A stretch of DNA of 64,000 nucleotides from Clostridiaceae bacterium Marseille-Q4149 (lineage in GTDB: Bacteria; Bacillota; Clostridia; Oscillospirales; Oscillospiraceae), in assembly GCA_018228685.1 (NCBI GenBank), contig CP073691.1:1364001-1428000 (forward strand). Reading direction: 5' to 3'. Numbering within the stretch: the first letter of the stretch is position 1; each line of letters starts with the position of its first letter. Below the pieces are notes generated by a model, which saw nothing but the letters and a program-made list of their open reading frames with translations, did no database searches and was not told the origin of the DNA. Position numbers and translations under genes: made by a program. Shown here piece after piece: positions 63,999 through 64,000 of the stretch.

Positions 63999-64000
63999 GT

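Overview
The window looks like the chromosome of an endospore-forming, GC-rich gut Firmicute of the Oscillospiraceae type (Flavonifractor/Lawsonibacter/Dysosmobacter-like). This is inferred from the sporulation sigma factor, low-GC-type promoters, strong AGGAGG ribosome binding sites, gene styles and high-GC codon use. It is not a species identification.

The main result is a sigK-intervening ('skin') element. The mother-cell sigma factor gene sigK is split into a 5' half (48033 down to 47686, minus strand) and a 3' half (11878 down to 11510, minus strand). About 35.8 kb lies between them. The two halves meet at a shared AATG in the codons for E-N-E-I-L. Precise excision between the two AATG copies restores one open frame of 233 codons (232 aa), the normal SigK size. 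A large serine recombinase is the first gene inside the element, beside the 3' half, and its stop codon lies in the crossover site. After excision the circle junction becomes an 8-4-8 palindrome. On the circle the recombinase frame runs on, without a stop, into the DNA-binding protein at the other end of the element.

The cargo is unusual. The left part (13.7-20.9 kb) has an AAA ATPase, Tag glycosylase, a broken WYL regulator, a GNAT, a broken HSL-type esterase, a RhuM protein and a zinc alcohol dehydrogenase. The middle (21.0-36.9 kb) is a complete-looking exopolysaccharide locus without a visible initiating transferase. It has a Wzz/BY-kinase/PHP-phosphatase operon on the minus strand and, on the plus strand, glycosyltransferases, LicD, a 1963-residue surface protein with choline-binding-like repeats, a Wzx flippase and an EpsG-type polymerase. 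The right part (37.0-47.6 kb) is decayed phage and conjugative-element material: a tail-fibre-like tyrosine phosphatase, a collagen-like protein, a broken CHAP hydrolase, a sortase B, a DUF4143-type ATPase, ArdC and ImmA/IrrE fragments, a sigma-like protein, toxin-antitoxin remnants and a double-HTH protein. If excision follows the known skin model, only the terminally differentiating mother cell loses this capsule locus, while spores keep it.

Left of the element (1-11.5 kb) lie a heavy-metal P-type ATPase (cut by the window edge) with a small metallochaperone and a divergent ArsR-AraC fusion regulator. These are followed by ClpP-like and DivIVA-like proteins, a phosphatase-GNAT fusion, a PyrF homologue lacking its catalytic motif, the orphan 3' end of an RHS toxin locus with immunity-like genes, and a helicase-nuclease directly downstream of sigK. 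Right of the element (48.1-64 kb) lie a MerR-type regulator with a textbook operator driving a purine-salvage operon (amidohydrolase, adenine deaminase, AzgA-type permease). Housekeeping genes follow: a GNAT, rodA, tsaE-tsaB, upp, a spermidine/putrescine transporter with fused permease and binding protein, a thioesterase and glnS.
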